Assembly: GCA_015680685.1 (NCBI GenBank)
Contig: MNCI01005851.1
Span: 20,302 to 57,080, forward strand
DNA: 36,779 nucleotides
Reading direction: 5' to 3'
Origin: Gnetum montanum
Lineage: Eukaryota; Streptophyta; Gnetopsida; Gnetales; Gnetaceae
Position numbers and translations under genes: made by a program. This document shows, in pieces, positions 20,540-32,794 of the stretch; position 1 is the stretch's first letter; each line of letters begins with the position of its first letter. The notes under the pieces are model-generated. The model was given only the letters and a program-made list of their open reading frames with translations. It was not told the DNA's origin and made no database searches.

Positions 20540-23423
20540 ACAATAATGGATGCACAGCCCTACTAAGTTGCTAAAGCTGCTGAAGAAGGTCATACAGTGC
20601 CTGGTAGCGGTGGTTTTGATGGGCCCTCACTAGCTTTAGGTGCATGTGGTGGTTGTGGCTATCCTGTAGCTATTGCAACTTCTGGAGGCAATTGGAAAGC
20701 TTCCAACAGAGCCCTCATTTTTTATTCTTTACTTTTGGGATCGTTCATGGTCTAAGCAGCTTCACGAATGTGTGCCAGAATAGGAACATCCCACAGACAT
20801 GAAAGCATAGGGAAGAGCTCTTTTAAGTTGATGAACTAGGCCACAAATTATTTTTTTTTGATGTCGAATGCTAAAAATGATGCTTGCAGCTGTTGGTAGT
20901 CATCCATCCATTACACCAAGTTCTTTACAATAGAGCATTATCCTTCAAAGCGGGTGTGAAGAACTTTTAGTTTTGCATTTGTAGTTTTTAGCTTTTGCTT
21001 TATCTCCTTATATGCCTTGAACTTGCCCTTGTATAACGAATACGAGGTAGCGACCTGTTTCTTGAGGTTTGACCGTGGCCTCCTACCTATGAGCATGGCT
21101 AGGTTTGCATAATGAAGGTTTGCTAGTTCCATGTGTTTTGTCATTTCTTCAATCTGTAGCTCCTTGAGATGAATCTTAGCCTAGTTGTAGGCATTTAGCC
21201 CATTAAATGTGGGTTTCCACACCTCACCTCCTTCCTTGAGCTATTGGAGGGCTTGATTCATCTCAGCCTTTGCAACTTGGATTTCTTTTTATAGCCCCAG
21301 TTTCTCCCTATAGTGGGTTTTCACATGTTCAAACTTGAGGGCCTCATTCTTCTAAGTGGCAATCTCAATGGCTATCTTTTGTTGTAAGGCTTGAACTTCC
21401 TCCATTGACAGATTACGATTCTTAGTAGCTAATCTCCTTAGATCAGTGTTTACCCTAGCTAGCTCCTCCTACTATTGGAAGATAAAATCCTTCATGTGTT
21501 GATTTTTAAGATCAACATTGCATAGGTGATGAACTTTAGCAGTCAACCCAACATTTTCTTAGCGAACCTCTATCAATTTCTTATTTAAATAATAAGCATG
21601 ATCTTCCACTGAGGACTTGTTGAAGATTGTCGACTCTTGCTCGTACTCAACTGTTTGAAGCTTGGTTTGAATTTGTTGAAACGCTTCATCTTTGGTAAGG
21701 CCATGGTTAAGTATAGTTAGGTAAGCTAGTTGGGCTCTTAGTTGAGCAACCTCAATAGCCAAATGTTGGTTGTCTACTTGAGCTACTTCAATTTGCCCCT
21801 CTATGATGAGGCAGTTACCCTTTGCTAAGAGCAGCTTCAATTGGATTGCAGTGATGTTGTTCGGAAGGTCAAAGACATCCGGAAGTAGTTGTCTAGTTCC
21901 CACCAGTCGATCCAATAATTCTTCATGCTGTGCTGCACTAAGTTTGCCACTCTGAGTCCCTGCAAACATATGCACATCTTTGAGCCCATGTACATCTGGT
22001 ACAGGTGCCATAGATGCATTAAGAGCCATGGCAATTATATCAGCAACTACTTTTGCTGTGACTTCCTATCCTTGGTGTTGCATTATCAGGAAATTTTCTC
22101 CTTTACCCTCCTCTAAGTGCACCAAGAAGGTAGTAGCATTCCTTGAAATTTTTGGAAACAATTGTTGAGTCATTGACAAAGTTACTTCCTAGGTGTTAGG
22201 GTCTGCTCTCTCAAGCACTTGTGTCCGCACAGCTAAAAGCATTGGCCCTGGCCTCTCCAGTAGGCTCACAGATCGAGCCACTTGCTCTAGATGGCTCAAG
22301 GTAGGATAGTATAGTAAAGGGTCTCTACCACCACTGGTTCCTGCTTGTTGCTCTTGTTGGTGCAGGAGTGACTGTCAAATCTCATGTATGTGCTCTACGA
22401 TCGTGCACGAGCCCAACCCTATTGCTTGTGTGGACCATGGAGGTGGTGGCTACTCTTCCTCCATTCTTGTTGTGGTGGGTGTTTTCTCTTTCATCATCTC
22501 ATGCCATAAGGCAATTGGAGCATGATGGAGTGTGTCATTAGCATATCAGGCTATCCCTACCTATTTGTACAATTTTCTAATTAGGAAGGGAAAGGGTAGA
22601 GCTCACCTTCCACGTTTATTTTTTTGTGAACTGTTTCTCAATTTCCAAGAAGAGTAACTATGGAAGGTTGATGGGAAATTTCCCACTTAAGGTAGCACAT
22701 GTGCAAGAAAATAAGTTGGTGACTTTGCTAGGTCTTACCGTTGGATTTAAGTGGTAAGATGAAATTTTGGGGTAGATGTGTTTTGCAGTGGTCAATGCAC
22801 CAAACTCTTTGTGGTCCACCCCATAACATTGCCTGGTACACTCTGCTTTCACTTCGGGGTTTGCTTGTTTGGAAATTTCTACCACATCAGCCTTGGTCTC
22901 AGGTAATCCAAGGGCTTGCGCAACTACCTCTGTAGAGTAAGATACATGAATATCTTTGATTATTACCTACAACATCAACTGGAAATTTGTCTAGAAGAGA
23001 TAAGTTTCCCCCAAGTACCACTCACCACTGGACGTGATGATTGGTCACATGGGAGAATTCTATAGCTGAGTTTTGACTTCCTCTAGTGCACTTTCTAGAA
23101 ACAGTCTAAAGTTCAACTCATGAAGGACCATTCATTGCAACTTTTTTGGCTTAATAGTATCCAGGCGAGCCCTGGTCAAGGTGACCTTAAGCCTTAGCAT
23201 TCTTGTTGGAGTCTCGTCCCTGTGTGACTATTCTGTGGGGGACCTCTTCTTCAGGAATTTGATGAATAGATTCCACATCAAGTTCCTCACAGAGAGGGCC
23301 AGTTGCATGTGAGCCCTCTACGTGCTCCTAAGGTTGCATGTCTCATCCCCATCTAGTTCTAGGTTGCTTCTCCTGAGGTTGTGATGGTCCTTCCTCCCTC
23401 GAACGTCTTGGTTTTAGTGCCAT
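20540..23423 (-). pseudogene. Third ORF of element C (transposon-protein domain plus coiled coil)
   Basis: ATG at 23421-23423. An extra G in the run near 23238 (five Gs against four in A and B) shifts the frame in the N-terminal part, and another shift lies between 22880 and 22030. The domain part (22885-22658) reads VKAECTRQCYGVDHKEFGAL, YHLNPTVRPSKV and LSGKFPINLP. The best-preserved coiled coil of the three copies is at 22029-21559 (QHEELLDRLVGTRQLLPDVF, then VAQLRAQLAYL and KDEAFQQIQTKLQTVEYEQE). The same frame continues at 21144-20938 (MTKHMELANLHYANL, KAYKEIKQKLKTTNAKL). No membrane segment is seen. The role is unknown; the coiled coil suggests self-association. Confidence 0.65.
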
Positions 23424-23554
23424 CTACAATCACAACATAACCATGAATTAAAATGTATGCATGTTTCCCTAGAATGGTAATAAGATACCTTCTCATGGTG
23501 GCTTGGCTATGACACTGACACATATATGTTGTTTGATCTAAGGTGGTAGTTTGA

Positions 23555-23848
23555 TTAAGCCTAGGGTGCATTATGTTTTGATTAATTTTGATTAACCCTA
23601 GGGTGTGTTAAGTTTTGATTAATTTTGATTAACCCTTGGGTGCATTAAGTTTTGATGTTTTTGATTAACCCTAGGGTGTGTTAAGTTTTGATTAACCCTA
23701 GGATGCATTAAGTTTTGATTAATTTTGATTAACCCTAGGGTGCGTTAAGTTTTGATGTTTTTGATTAACCCTAGGGTCTATTAAGTTTTGATTAATTTTG
23801 ATTAACCCTTGGGTGTGTAAGTTTTGATGTTTTTTTTATTAACCTTAG
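23555..23848. repeat. CCCTAGGG minisatellite, copy C (9 units)
   Basis: Nine imperfect units, the longest of the three arrays, with the same core and fillers as A and B. It is about 130 bp upstream of the third-ORF ATG. Confidence 0.9.
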
Positions 23849-24017
23849 TCCCCCATGATGTAGAGCATACCTTTGGTAGTAAAAGAGTGAAGGAACAGGT
23901 TGTTGTGGATAAGCAGTAGGATGGTAATATGCTCAAGAAGGAGATTGGACACAGAAAACTTGAAAAACTCCCCTAGTGTTATGAGAAAATGGACAACATT
24001 CTAAGGCACAACACATG

Positions 24018-24026
24018 TATATATAG
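24018..24026 (-). promoter_or_regulatory. Possible internal promoter for the third ORF (element C)
   Basis: CTATATATA on the minus strand, with upstream GGGGCCACGTAAATG and GGGGCTACATCGATGCAGC that parallel LTR U3 repeats. The B copy has a G-box (CACGTG) where C has CACGTA. Confidence 0.45.
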
Positions 24027-24784
24027 GGGTCTAGGCATTGCATCCATGGGGCCACGTAAATGGGGTTGCATCAACGCAGGCAGTTGCATATATGGGGCTA
24101 CATCGATGCAGCTATTCAGCTATGTTGACCATAGTTGACTGAGGAGTTAAAGGCCCAAATCTATAATTTTTGGCACAAGACTGGAGTCAGGAGAAAGCTA
24201 AGAGACTCAAGAATGTGATGGAACCACAAGGAATGGATGTCAGTGTCCAAAGAAGAGTTAGAGAGAGGAGAATGTCATAATAGGGGACTTGGTGGATGAA
24301 GAGCCACACAATGGGCAACATCAAAATGGTCGACCAACTATATCAACGGGGTAGGAGATTAAAAAATGGGACCAAAGGATATGCAAGTGAATTGTCCCCA
24401 AAGCAGGTTTCAACATTGTGTGCCCTTACACATCATCAACATAGGAGTCCATGCGCCCCATAGTGAATTAATGGCTAGCGAAAGATAATACTCACACCCA
24501 CTAGAACCAATTAAAGGATTTATGAGTTTTAGCAAACCAAGTCAAACGATCAAAACATAAAATAGGTAGTGAGGTGAATATCAAAGAGTAATTGAGGAAG
24601 GGAATAGAACATGTGAAATGGAATTCTGAATCATGGTCAGATGAAATCCCTTGTTAAGTTCATGATTAAGTGACCCGGTAGGATTCATCCTCAATCCAAA
24701 CCAAAACCAAGCACATTTAATGACTTCACATCAACATTCTAAGACTAGTCTATCCCTTGAAACATGAGAGTGTTGTTACAAACC

Positions 24785-24927
24785 AACCACCATTCCAACA
24801 TGGGTGAGACATAGGAAGTGAGAAAGGGCTTGAGTGAGAGGGGACAAGACAAGTCCCATCCCTAGTGCTTGTACCCTTTATAGATGGTCTAAGGGGTGTG
24901 CTTTGAATTCCCATGTTGGTTTTTTTT
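24785..24927. other. Near-invariant 143-bp island in the spacer (C copy)
   Basis: Partner of 12331-12473 with one mismatch. The flanks diverge normally, so the conservation is local. Confidence 0.7.
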
Positions 24928-25625
24928 ACTGAGAAGCACACCATGCAAATACCCAAGCATTTGCACATTGATTTTTTCCAAGGTATGTGCGTTTAATCCT
25001 CATAGTTTGTTGGTTTTTTTTGTTTGAATGATGAGGACCACACCATGCAAGGATAGCTTGCTATTTAGCTTCCGGTATGAGGGGATATGGAGTGGTAAGA
25101 AGTCCATGAGAACATGTGTGCATACAAGGGAATAGAGAAGTACCAAGAATGTTGCATTCCCCTTGAAATCACACCCTGTTCAACCTGTTGGATCCTTCTC
25201 AAGTCGGGAACCTACACAAGCCATAAATTAATTAAAGTTGTGTTGAATGAAAGATGGATTGCATGTTTCTACAACAAAGAAAACCATAGAGTGTGTGGAT
25301 AGGTGGATGACGTGGACTCACTACCTATTAAATGAAGTGAAAGTATAACTTAGCCTCCTAAAACTAAAATGCTAAGGTGAGAACTTAGATATAGTTGACA
25401 ACCCATCATAAGCATGCCTCTGTTGGGCGCAACCATCTCACCATCGCATCTTTTGGAAATAAGATAAATTTATTAGTAGAAATAAATAGAGGGAAATAAC
25501 TAACATAAAATAGAATAGAATGACAAGAGAGAAAGAGTAGGTAAGAAATGTCAAACGTATGAATGATGGTGTAAAAAAAATGTGTTAAACAAAAAATAAA
25601 GAAAAGACTTGAGAGGCCAGGATAA

Positions 25626-27041
25626 TTATTTTAGTACGAGTCCCCCATGACTAAGCTTGGAGGAGGAGATTTGAAAGATGGAATGTGGCTGACCATTCGA
25701 CGAAATGGTAGGGACACTAGGTTGATGTAGTTCATGGAAGGGTTTTAATTATTACATGTTGACCAACTATGTTTTCATTGGATCTTCAGGTTTGTGTATG
25801 AGTAGGGCCTCAGATGGAAGGTCCCTACCACAATGTTTGAAACTTGGTTCGTTGTGGCACATATGTGTGGTTCCAATAGAGAACCTTATCTCCACGTTGA
25901 AATGTTACCTTCCAAATTCTAGGGTCATGATATTGTTTGTTATATGCCTTATGTACCTCATTTGATGATAGGGCTACTAATCGATTCACATCTAGCACAT
26001 TTAAGTTGATGAGCTATTGTCATTGTGCTAGGGATAAGTCAAACCTAGGTCACTTGTAGTTGATAGTATTTAGAGTTCTACTTGAATCGGGAGTGTTGGT
26101 AGTTTTCTATACACCAACTTGTAAGGGGAGTAGCCAATAGGAAGTTTTCAGGTTGAGCAGTAGGCCTAGAGGGCGTCATTAATTTTTATGCTCCAATCCC
26201 TCCTATATTTGGTAATCGTCCAAGTTAGGATTTTTGTAATCTCTCAATTTGTGACTTTAGCTAGCCCGTTGGCTTAGGGGTGATAGGGTGTTATTGGTTT
26301 ATGTTCTACTTCCAAATGCTACATGAGTTTACAAAAAGTAGCACCTGTGAAGAGAGTGTCATTATCTGAAATGAGTGCATGAGGCACCCCAAACTTGTTC
26401 ACGATTTGCTATTGAACAAACCGTGTAGTTCTGGTTGAGGAACAATCAGTGACAACTGCCACCTTCGGCCACTTAGTGAAGTAGTCCACTATAACAATGA
26501 TATACGCCTTCCCATTTGACATGGGTGTGATGGGGTCCATGAAGTCAATGCTCCAAATGTCAAAGGATTTGTGTGGTTGAATCCACTGTTGAGGTCCCTC
26601 CATTCTTGTCATCATCTGACCATCTCTTTGACATGGATCACAAGAGTGGATGAACCATTGAGCATCTCTAAAGAGTGTAGGCTAGTAGTATCCTGTGAGT
26701 AGTATCTTAATGGTCATGCACTATCCTACATAATGGCCCCCACAAGGGCCCTCATAGGCATCCTGGAGGATGCGCAGTTAATCTGCATCAAGGATGCATC
26801 ATCAAACAAAGCCATCTGCATACACCTTGTATATGTGTCCATTGATTTCCATGAAGTTCTTGGCTCTATGAAGATACTGTTGTTTCCTTTGATGGTCAAA
26901 CTCCTTGGGTAGCTCTTGTGTAAGAAGATAGGTAAGGATGTCATGAAACCAATTTGATTTCATTGCGATCTCCTTCGCGATTGCTCTAGCAAAGAGGAGT
27001 TCATCTGGAAATTGGTCAGAGAGTGGGCCCTCCTCCTCCAT
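25626..27041 (-). pseudogene. Integrase of element C
   Basis: The N-terminal region reads EEGPLSDQFPDELLFARAI, KSNWFHDILTYLLTQELPKE and HIYKVYADG (27041-26802), close to Athila-type zinc-binding run-ins. The core reads FDIWSIDFMDPITPMSNGKA and DYFTKWPKV (26615-26409), with the second Asp kept in LISDND (26364-26366). The Glu position holds Lys (LAKVTN, 26256-26258), the same change as in B. The tail holds the GPY-type module near 25800-25950. The end differs from B: a small deletion before the stop shifts the frame, and the first stop is TAA at 25626-25628. Confidence 0.8.
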
Positions 27042-27049
27042 GATGTCTC

Positions 27050-27470
27050 ATCATAATTGAAACAAGTGATTAGCAACCACGTTCTCAGTTCCCTTTTTGT
27101 CCACCATAGTAAGATCAAATTCTTGAAGGATCACGAGCCACCATATGACACAGGGGCTCACTATTGGTTTGTTCATAAGGAACCAGATGGCACTATGGTC
27201 TGTTTGCACAAACACCTTGTATCTAAGCACATAGTGGCAAAACTTTTCTAAGGAAAACACCACCACCATTAGCTCCTTTTTGGTGGTGGTGTAATTTATT
27301 TGAGCACCCACAATACTTTGGCTACATAGTGGATGTAATATGAATTATTTTGGTCATCCAATTATGTGAGCATGGCTCCCAACGCATAGTTGGATGCATT
27401 TGTCATGATGTGGAATGGTCTGGATCAATTAGGAGCTCATATAATTGGAGTCTCTATGAGTTTTTACTTT
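27050..27470 (-). pseudogene. RNase H of element C
   Basis: Reads GAQINYTTTKKELMVVVFSL, EKFCHYVLRYKVFVQTDHS and LMNKPIVSPCVIWWLVILQ, then EFDLTMVDKKGTENVVANHL at the junction to integrase. The first catalytic Asp is Asn (TNASNY, 27398-27400), a G-to-A change not shared with B. A short indel and stops lie around 27300-27340. Confidence 0.8.
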
Positions 27471-27639
27471 AGAATTTGGAATGCAGATTCACATTCCCCA
27501 GTCTAGAAAAATGGGATGTCTTTCTTAGTTAGCTTCACCAACGGCTTGGCAATCTTTGAAAAAATCTCAATGAAGCACCGATAGTAACTAGTGTGTCCAA
27601 GGAACGACCAGACATCCCTTACAGTTCCCGACTAACTAG

Positions 27640-28560
27640 TAATAACTTGGATAATGCTAATTTTCTTAGGATCCACCCTGATCCCTTGTTGTAAGATTGG
27701 TACCCCAAACCAATGCCTTCTTAGACCATAAGATGGCTCTTCTGCTAGTTGAGATGTAAGTTAGTTTCTACACATCATTTCAAAACCTTCTTAAGGCAGT
27801 CCAAGGCTTGCTTGAATGTTGCCCCATAGGTGGAGAAGTCATCCATGAAAACTTCTACACCATTGTCGATTTGCTACTGGAAGATGCTGAGGACAAGGAG
27901 TTGGAAGGTTTTGGGTGTGTTACACAAGCCAAAGGGAATCTTCTTGTATGCAAAAGTCCCCCAAGGACTCGTAAACATTGTCTTGGCCTGGTCCTCTGGT
28001 GTGATCTGGATTTGGTTATAACCACTATAACCATCCAAGAAGGTGTAGTAACAATGCCCTAAAATGGTATCCAACACCTAGTTCACAAATGAGAGTGGAA
28101 AATGATCCTTAAAGGTTGCCATGTTTAGTAATCGAAAATTGATATAGACCCTCCATTTACCACCCTTTTTTGGTATAATAACGAATGGATTGACCCACTC
28201 GCTATCTGCAATGGGGTAGATGAATCCCACCTTTAGTAATTGCTCAATTTCATCCTAGCTGATTTGTTTTAGTTTAGGATTCAATTGTCTTTTCGGCTGT
28301 CATCATGGCTTCATGGAGGGATCGATATAGATTTAATGTTAGCATACCCTAGGATCAATCCCTGTTAATTCAAGATATGACCATGCGAAGGTAGTCAACC
28401 ACTTATTTACCATCCTTAGCAACTTCTCCTTTTGCTCAAGAGAAAGTGTAGCATTGATTATTACCAGCTTATCATTTTGCAAGAATGCATATTCTAGGTT
28501 AATTGGTAAGGGCTTTAGTTCTAGGGGCTCTTGTTTAAAGCTTTCAGGGATCTGCAACTT
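27640..28560 (-). pseudogene. Reverse transcriptase of element C
   Basis: The linker at 28557-28339 reads QIPESFKQEPLELKPLPIN, LEYAFLQNDKLVIINATLS and FAWSYLELTGIDPRV. RT proper has LDTILGHCYYTFLDGYSGY, NQIQITPEDQAKTMFTSPWG and TFAYKKIPFGLCNTPKTFQ (28077-27874), then the active site VFMDDF at 27838-27849 after a stop. The catalytic Asp pair is intact. Motifs are those of Athila/Tat-type Ty3/gypsy RT. Confidence 0.87.
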
Positions 28561-28919
28561 TCCCCAATCAGTAGCATCATTAGTAGTGGAAAGTTGCTGA
28601 TGGACCTATTCTAGTTCATCTATGCTCCCCATATAGGTACATACAAGGCTCTCAAAGGGTTCCATGCATAGGGTGCCATTATCAAAATTAGCAGTTAGCC
28701 ACTAGGTGCCTTCTTGATTTGTGGCTACTGCATTCAGGAATTTTTGGATTTGTGACTTGGTGGCACACTGACTGCATGCTTGAATGGATGTCCACTCAAC
28801 AAACTAGAGTTGTTACACAAAGTTGCATCCAGAATTTCTATATGCAATGCATGGGATGTGCTTCTTCTTAATCTTTCCAAGAGGATTTTCCTTGAAAATT
28901 TCAAGGGAGAGATCTTAGA

Positions 28920-29270
28920 GTCCCAAACATGCATCCACTGTGCTGAGCCATGTCCTTCCCATTATAATCGGGAAGTCCTCCTTGTAGTTATCGACACAGA
29001 TCACCAAAAAATCAATAGGGTAGGACCACGTACAAATGGTGGTCACAATATCTTTTACCAATCCCAAGGAAATAGTGATGGATTGGTCTACCAACTTGAG
29101 CTAAATTTTTCTCTTCTTCCACGGAGGTAGGTTCAAATTCTTGTACATATCATGTAAAATCAAGTTGATACCTGACCCCGAATCTAGGAGAGCTTTGCAT
29201 GGCTAGTTTCCTACCACCTGAAGGTATATGAGAGGGCTTCCTAGATTAATCAATTTCCTAGGGAGATGAA
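28920..29270 (-). pseudogene. Aspartic protease of element C
   Basis: The catalytic DSG is intact (ALLDSGSGINLI, 29176-29184), preceded by LGSPLIYLQVVGN and followed by a decayed KKRKI version of the KKSNIQLELA segment. A stop (TAG for Gln or Trp) lies just before PCKALLDSG. Downstream (28934-28734) the conserved run LSLEIFKENPLGKIKKK is found before the cysteine-containing linker to RT. Confidence 0.82.
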
Positions 29271-29329
29271 CTATCTTGATCCAGTCTTTCACAACATGTG
29301 TTAGCATGACGGTTTGCATGTTGGAAGGC

Positions 29330-31745
29330 ATTCAGTTCAAAGGTTTCTTGAAGGATTAAGTATCATAGGTAGTTGGAGATGCATGGGCACTGGCCGCAGA
29401 TGAGTGTGAGGGTGTGTTTAGGTTATTGAGTTGGAAAAAAAAACATTTCTATGGCTTTGGTTCTAACTCGCTTAGCTAAGAAGCTGATTTTAAATTGATG
29501 GCACTCATGGTATTACGCTGCTGTGGTTGTGGAGGTATTTCTCCCTGCATGGGCGAAGCAAGAGGTAGCTGACTTGAGGGCTGATGGATAGGTATGGTTG
29601 AAGGAGGTGGTAGAGGATAGTGTAGATGTGGGTTTTCCCCCTTGGGTGATGGAGATGGGGCCCAAAAGTATTCTGGAGGATAGTAATGATTTTGAAAGGT
29701 TGCATGACTAGAAGAGTCTTATGGGGAGATTGGTTGTTGAACATATGCCCATAAGGATCTAACTACCAGTAAGGGTGTTGTTGCCTTAGGGGTGGCATTC
29801 CCCACAACTATGGGTGCTACCATTGTTGGTAGTGCTCATACAGTTATGGTAGAGCTCCACTTGGATAATATCCCTACTGTTGATGGAACTACTTAGAATT
29901 GCCTTGGGGATAGGGAAATCTCCAGGGTATTTGCCTTTTTGCTAAGCAAGGGTTTAGAGTGTACACCCCATACTCTTGCAAATGTAACACTATGAGGTAA
30001 CATCCCTTAGGATGTTTGTATTGGCATATTTCACATCCATCCTCCTCCTTGATGTCCAAGTCTACAACTAGTTCTACCGCAGCAACCTTACCCTTACCCT
30101 TGTGGTAAACACGTTCAACCTCTTTCCTCCTTTGTTGATCCCAATCATTACTTTGCTCTTTGGATTCTGCTACAATTTTTAGAACACTTTGAAATTTTTC
30201 ATCCAAAGAATCCCACATCTTTTCCACCTTGGCCAAAATTTCAGAAGTGAACTTTTGTATGGGTAAAGTCTTCCTGTTCACGCCTACATCCAAAGATGAC
30301 TCCTTGTCATCATCATAGAATTGGACCTCCCTCTTCTGGATGGAAGAATCCTGATTATATTGCTCTGCACTTTCACGTTTCTATAGTTCTTCCTCTTCCT
30401 TGGCTACCTACTCAATTAATCATTGAAGCTAATGAGCCCTTAAATCAAATAGCCACCCTTGAGCATAAACACCAAGGGTCCTTCTTGTTTCAAAGTAGAG
30501 CCCATTGATAACATGGAGGAGTTATTCCCACTAAGAGCAATCATGACCATGGCATTGGTGCAACATGAAGTTATATTTGCTCATGGCTACATCCAAGGGC
30601 TCATGGCTACCTTGTTTCCACCCTTGAATTTGTTATCTCAGATTAGACACTCTGGAGTAGGTTTGATATTTTTCATTGAAGAGCTCTAGCATCGTACTCC
30701 ATCGCCTGATTAATTTTGGTTCCAAAGACTAGTACTAGCTTTCTACTTCCTTGGTTAGTGTTTGGGGGAATAGCTTGAGTCTTTTCCATTTATTTTTGAT
30801 ATTCTACAGGGTGCAGGCATCATGAAAGACTTGCAGGTGAGTTTGTGGATCACAATTATATCCCCCTTCAAACCTGGAAATCTTGTTCATATCAAGGTGC
30901 TGGATCTGGCTATATCGCAAAAGCCTAGTAGGTATGTGAACTGCCTTTGCTATGTTAAGCATGCTTCGAGTGGCAAGTAGTGGTTCATTAGGATCATGGT
31001 CCTGATGATAGCCATGGTGTCCATGACAATCCCTACTACCTCTCCTTTCATGACTGTGATCCTCTCGTGATTGCTCACACCCTTGGTCACGTTGTCCTCA
31101 TCGACTCCCTTGATCATCATCATCATGGTCCCTCCTACAATGGTTGTAATCAAATTTAGAACCTGATGAAGCCAAGGTGGAAAGAGGAAAATGATGATGG
31201 CCTCAATCATCATGTCCATCTTCACCTTTGCCATGATCTCCTCTGGGAGATCCCTCAATATCTTGGAACTCCTAATCACTTGAACCTCTATTCTGTATGA
31301 TGGATCAAATGTTCTGACATGGGGGTAGAGATGCAAAAGAATGTGGACTATGAGGAATAGGTTCCTCATCATCATGATGGATCTGCAGGGATAAAGGGTT
31401 ACTGGACCATTTTCCCTTTGCTTGTTCATGGTGTTTGACATACTGTAGGTCCCGCCAATGCTATGTCTCATTTAGACGATAGTCTCGATAATCATGATCC
31501 TCCATCCTGTACTCCTCCACTAGGTCTTGGATGTCGAATCTGGCAAGAGGTTGGAGTAGCATCCTAGGAGCTGATTGATTAGGGGGCAATATGACATTGC
31601 CCTCTATGTCCTTCCATTACATCTACTCATCTTGATGCAAGATGAAGGTGAAGTTGTGTATATACTCATCCAGATGAGTATATATTACCCGACATTCCTG
31701 GGGCACTTGTGGATTGGATTTGTCTTGCCTGTGAGAAGAAGACAT
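29330..31745 (-). pseudogene. gag of element C
   Basis: ATG at 31743-31745 (MSSSHRQDKSNPQVPQECR, then HNFTFILHQDE and EGNVILPP). The arginine/histidine-rich stretch lies at 31000-31470 and the capsid-like Retrotrans_gag part at about 30560-30900. At 30293-29889 come a helical stretch (FTSEILAKVEKMWDSLDEKF), a basic run (YHKGKGKV), the knuckle CEICQYKHPKGC and LQEYGVYTLNP. A proline-rich end follows. The frame is cut by stops but is the least frameshifted gag of the three. It would assemble particles and bind RNA. Confidence 0.78.
30000..30035 (-). other. Short zinc knuckle in gag (element C)
   Basis: CEICQYKHPKGC, spacing C-X2-C-X3-H-X3-C as in B and A. Confidence 0.65.
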
Positions 31746-31884
31746 ATTAATGGTAAACAATAAATAACTAAGTGTGCCATACTGTTATCTAAGTCGTTTA
31801 GTATGAGTAGATTTTGATGTTCTGGGTCTGTTCCAATGGAGTGATGATTGTGCTAAGGCTAGACTACCCACGAAAGACTAATAG

Positions 31885-31902
31885 TCCTTGGCAATGATGC
31901 TA
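31885..31902 (-). other. Primer-binding site of element C
   Basis: TAGCATCATTGCCAAGGA on the minus strand. Six differences from the tRNA-Asp-type PBS, all G-to-A or C-to-T. Confidence 0.68.
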
Positions 31903-31903
31903 A

Positions 31904-32794
31904 TGATGAGCAGTGAGGTACCCCTATGCCCAACCATACAAATCACGAGCATTCAAGCATGACCTAGTCGAGTTCTGAAGACTATAGGCACTTACATACA
32001 CAGAATTCTAGCTAGCAAAACCTTAGTTTAGAACAGTCGTTGTCCTCTCAACCTCACTTGTGACATTCTCACATGATGGTTAAGTGAGACTAAGGCATAT
32101 GATTTTTGTGAGTTTTCTTCTTATCTTTAATGTCTAATTCTTCTAGTGTAGGGAATGAAAGAATACCTAATTTTACGATTTCTCTACTCTACTACTTAAC
32201 TATCCCTAGCATAAACAACCAATCCCATCCTTTGTGCACATCTTCATCATGTCCAAACCACTACTGGGTTGCTAGATGTTAGGCATCACTAGGTTGCCAA
32301 GTGTTAGATTTATGTTCAAGATGGTCATGCTTATGGTTCTCATAAACTATAACAAGGACTAGAACTATAAAGTGATAATCATAATAAAAGCTTCTAAAAT
32401 TATCAAAATATTAAAACATTTTAATGCTTAAGTAGTTGAATCCAAATGCTACAAGGAATGTTCAAAAAGCTTGTCTTTATTGCCAGCCATGCCAATGGCT
32501 TAGTTACATTAGTGCTTGAATAAAGAGCTATACACTCTTCAAACGCCTATTATAGGCACTTGGAAAATATTCTAACTTTCATGGAGGCAAACTGCAAGAG
32601 ATTGACTACAATTTGAACAAGAGATGCCATAAATGCAGTGGGTGCACGCATATTTATAGTAGGAAATGGACTCTGCATCAACGAGGCCATGTCAATGCTT
32701 GAAAAGATGTGTCAACAGGGTCATGTTGATGTGGCCACATTAACGAGGCTTCGTTGATGTAGCCTGGTCGATGTAGCAACTAAATGCTTCATCA
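31904..32794 (-). repeat. 5' LTR of element C, right end of the array (891 bp)
   Basis: Plus-strand ends TGATGAGCAG and GCTTCATCA, at the same homologous termini as the other two LTRs. Immediately right (CTATTGAACT) the sequence changes to plus-strand gag of copy D instead of a PPT, proving this is an outer edge. Confidence 0.88.
32651..32659 (-). promoter_or_regulatory. LTR TATA box (element C 5' LTR)
   Basis: CTATAAATA on the minus strand, at the same LTR position as 7772 and 20209. This is the promoter that would drive the outermost, complete element of the array. Confidence 0.6.

Larger units (their letters stand above)
23849..25625. other. Spacer between pol and the third ORF, element C
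   Basis: Counterpart of 11397-13174 in B, with the same landmarks in the same order: a TATA box with U3-like repeats near 24018-24150, the conserved island at 24785-24927, the duplicated unit near 24890-25045, and A-rich sequence at 25460-25620. No gene is supported. Confidence 0.7.
567..32794 (-). mobile_element. Head-to-tail array of three Ty3/gypsy retrotransposons sharing LTRs
   Basis: Three copies of one element lie in direct orientation in the order internal A, LTR, internal B, LTR, internal C, LTR. The single LTR at each junction serves as the 5' LTR of the left element and the 3' LTR of the right one. Repeated landmarks recur in the same order: third ORF, CCCTAGGG minisatellite, pol, gag, PBS, LTR. 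The right end is a clean LTR terminus at 32794, next to a different (plus-strand) sequence. The left end at about 567 is broken inside the third ORF, with no LTR. Such arrays are usually explained by unequal recombination between LTRs of neighbouring or sister copies. Confidence 0.85.
19462..32794 (-). mobile_element. Element C: full-length Athila/Tat-like Ty3/gypsy retrotransposon
   Basis: About 13.3 kb with LTRs at 31904-32794 (5') and 19462-20352 (3'), both 891 bp. It has the same order as B. Its 5' LTR ends exactly at 32794 and is followed by plus-strand gag sequence of copy D, so this is a real insertion edge; the candidate target duplication CTATT cannot be tested because the other outer edge of the array is lost. 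The protease DSG and RT VFMDDF are intact; RNase H Asp and integrase Glu are lost. Confidence 0.87.

Noticed and set aside
27808-28062. Plus-strand open frame across the RT region of C
   Set aside because: Antisense shadow of the RT active-site and FLDGYSGYNQI blocks, which are clear on the minus strand.
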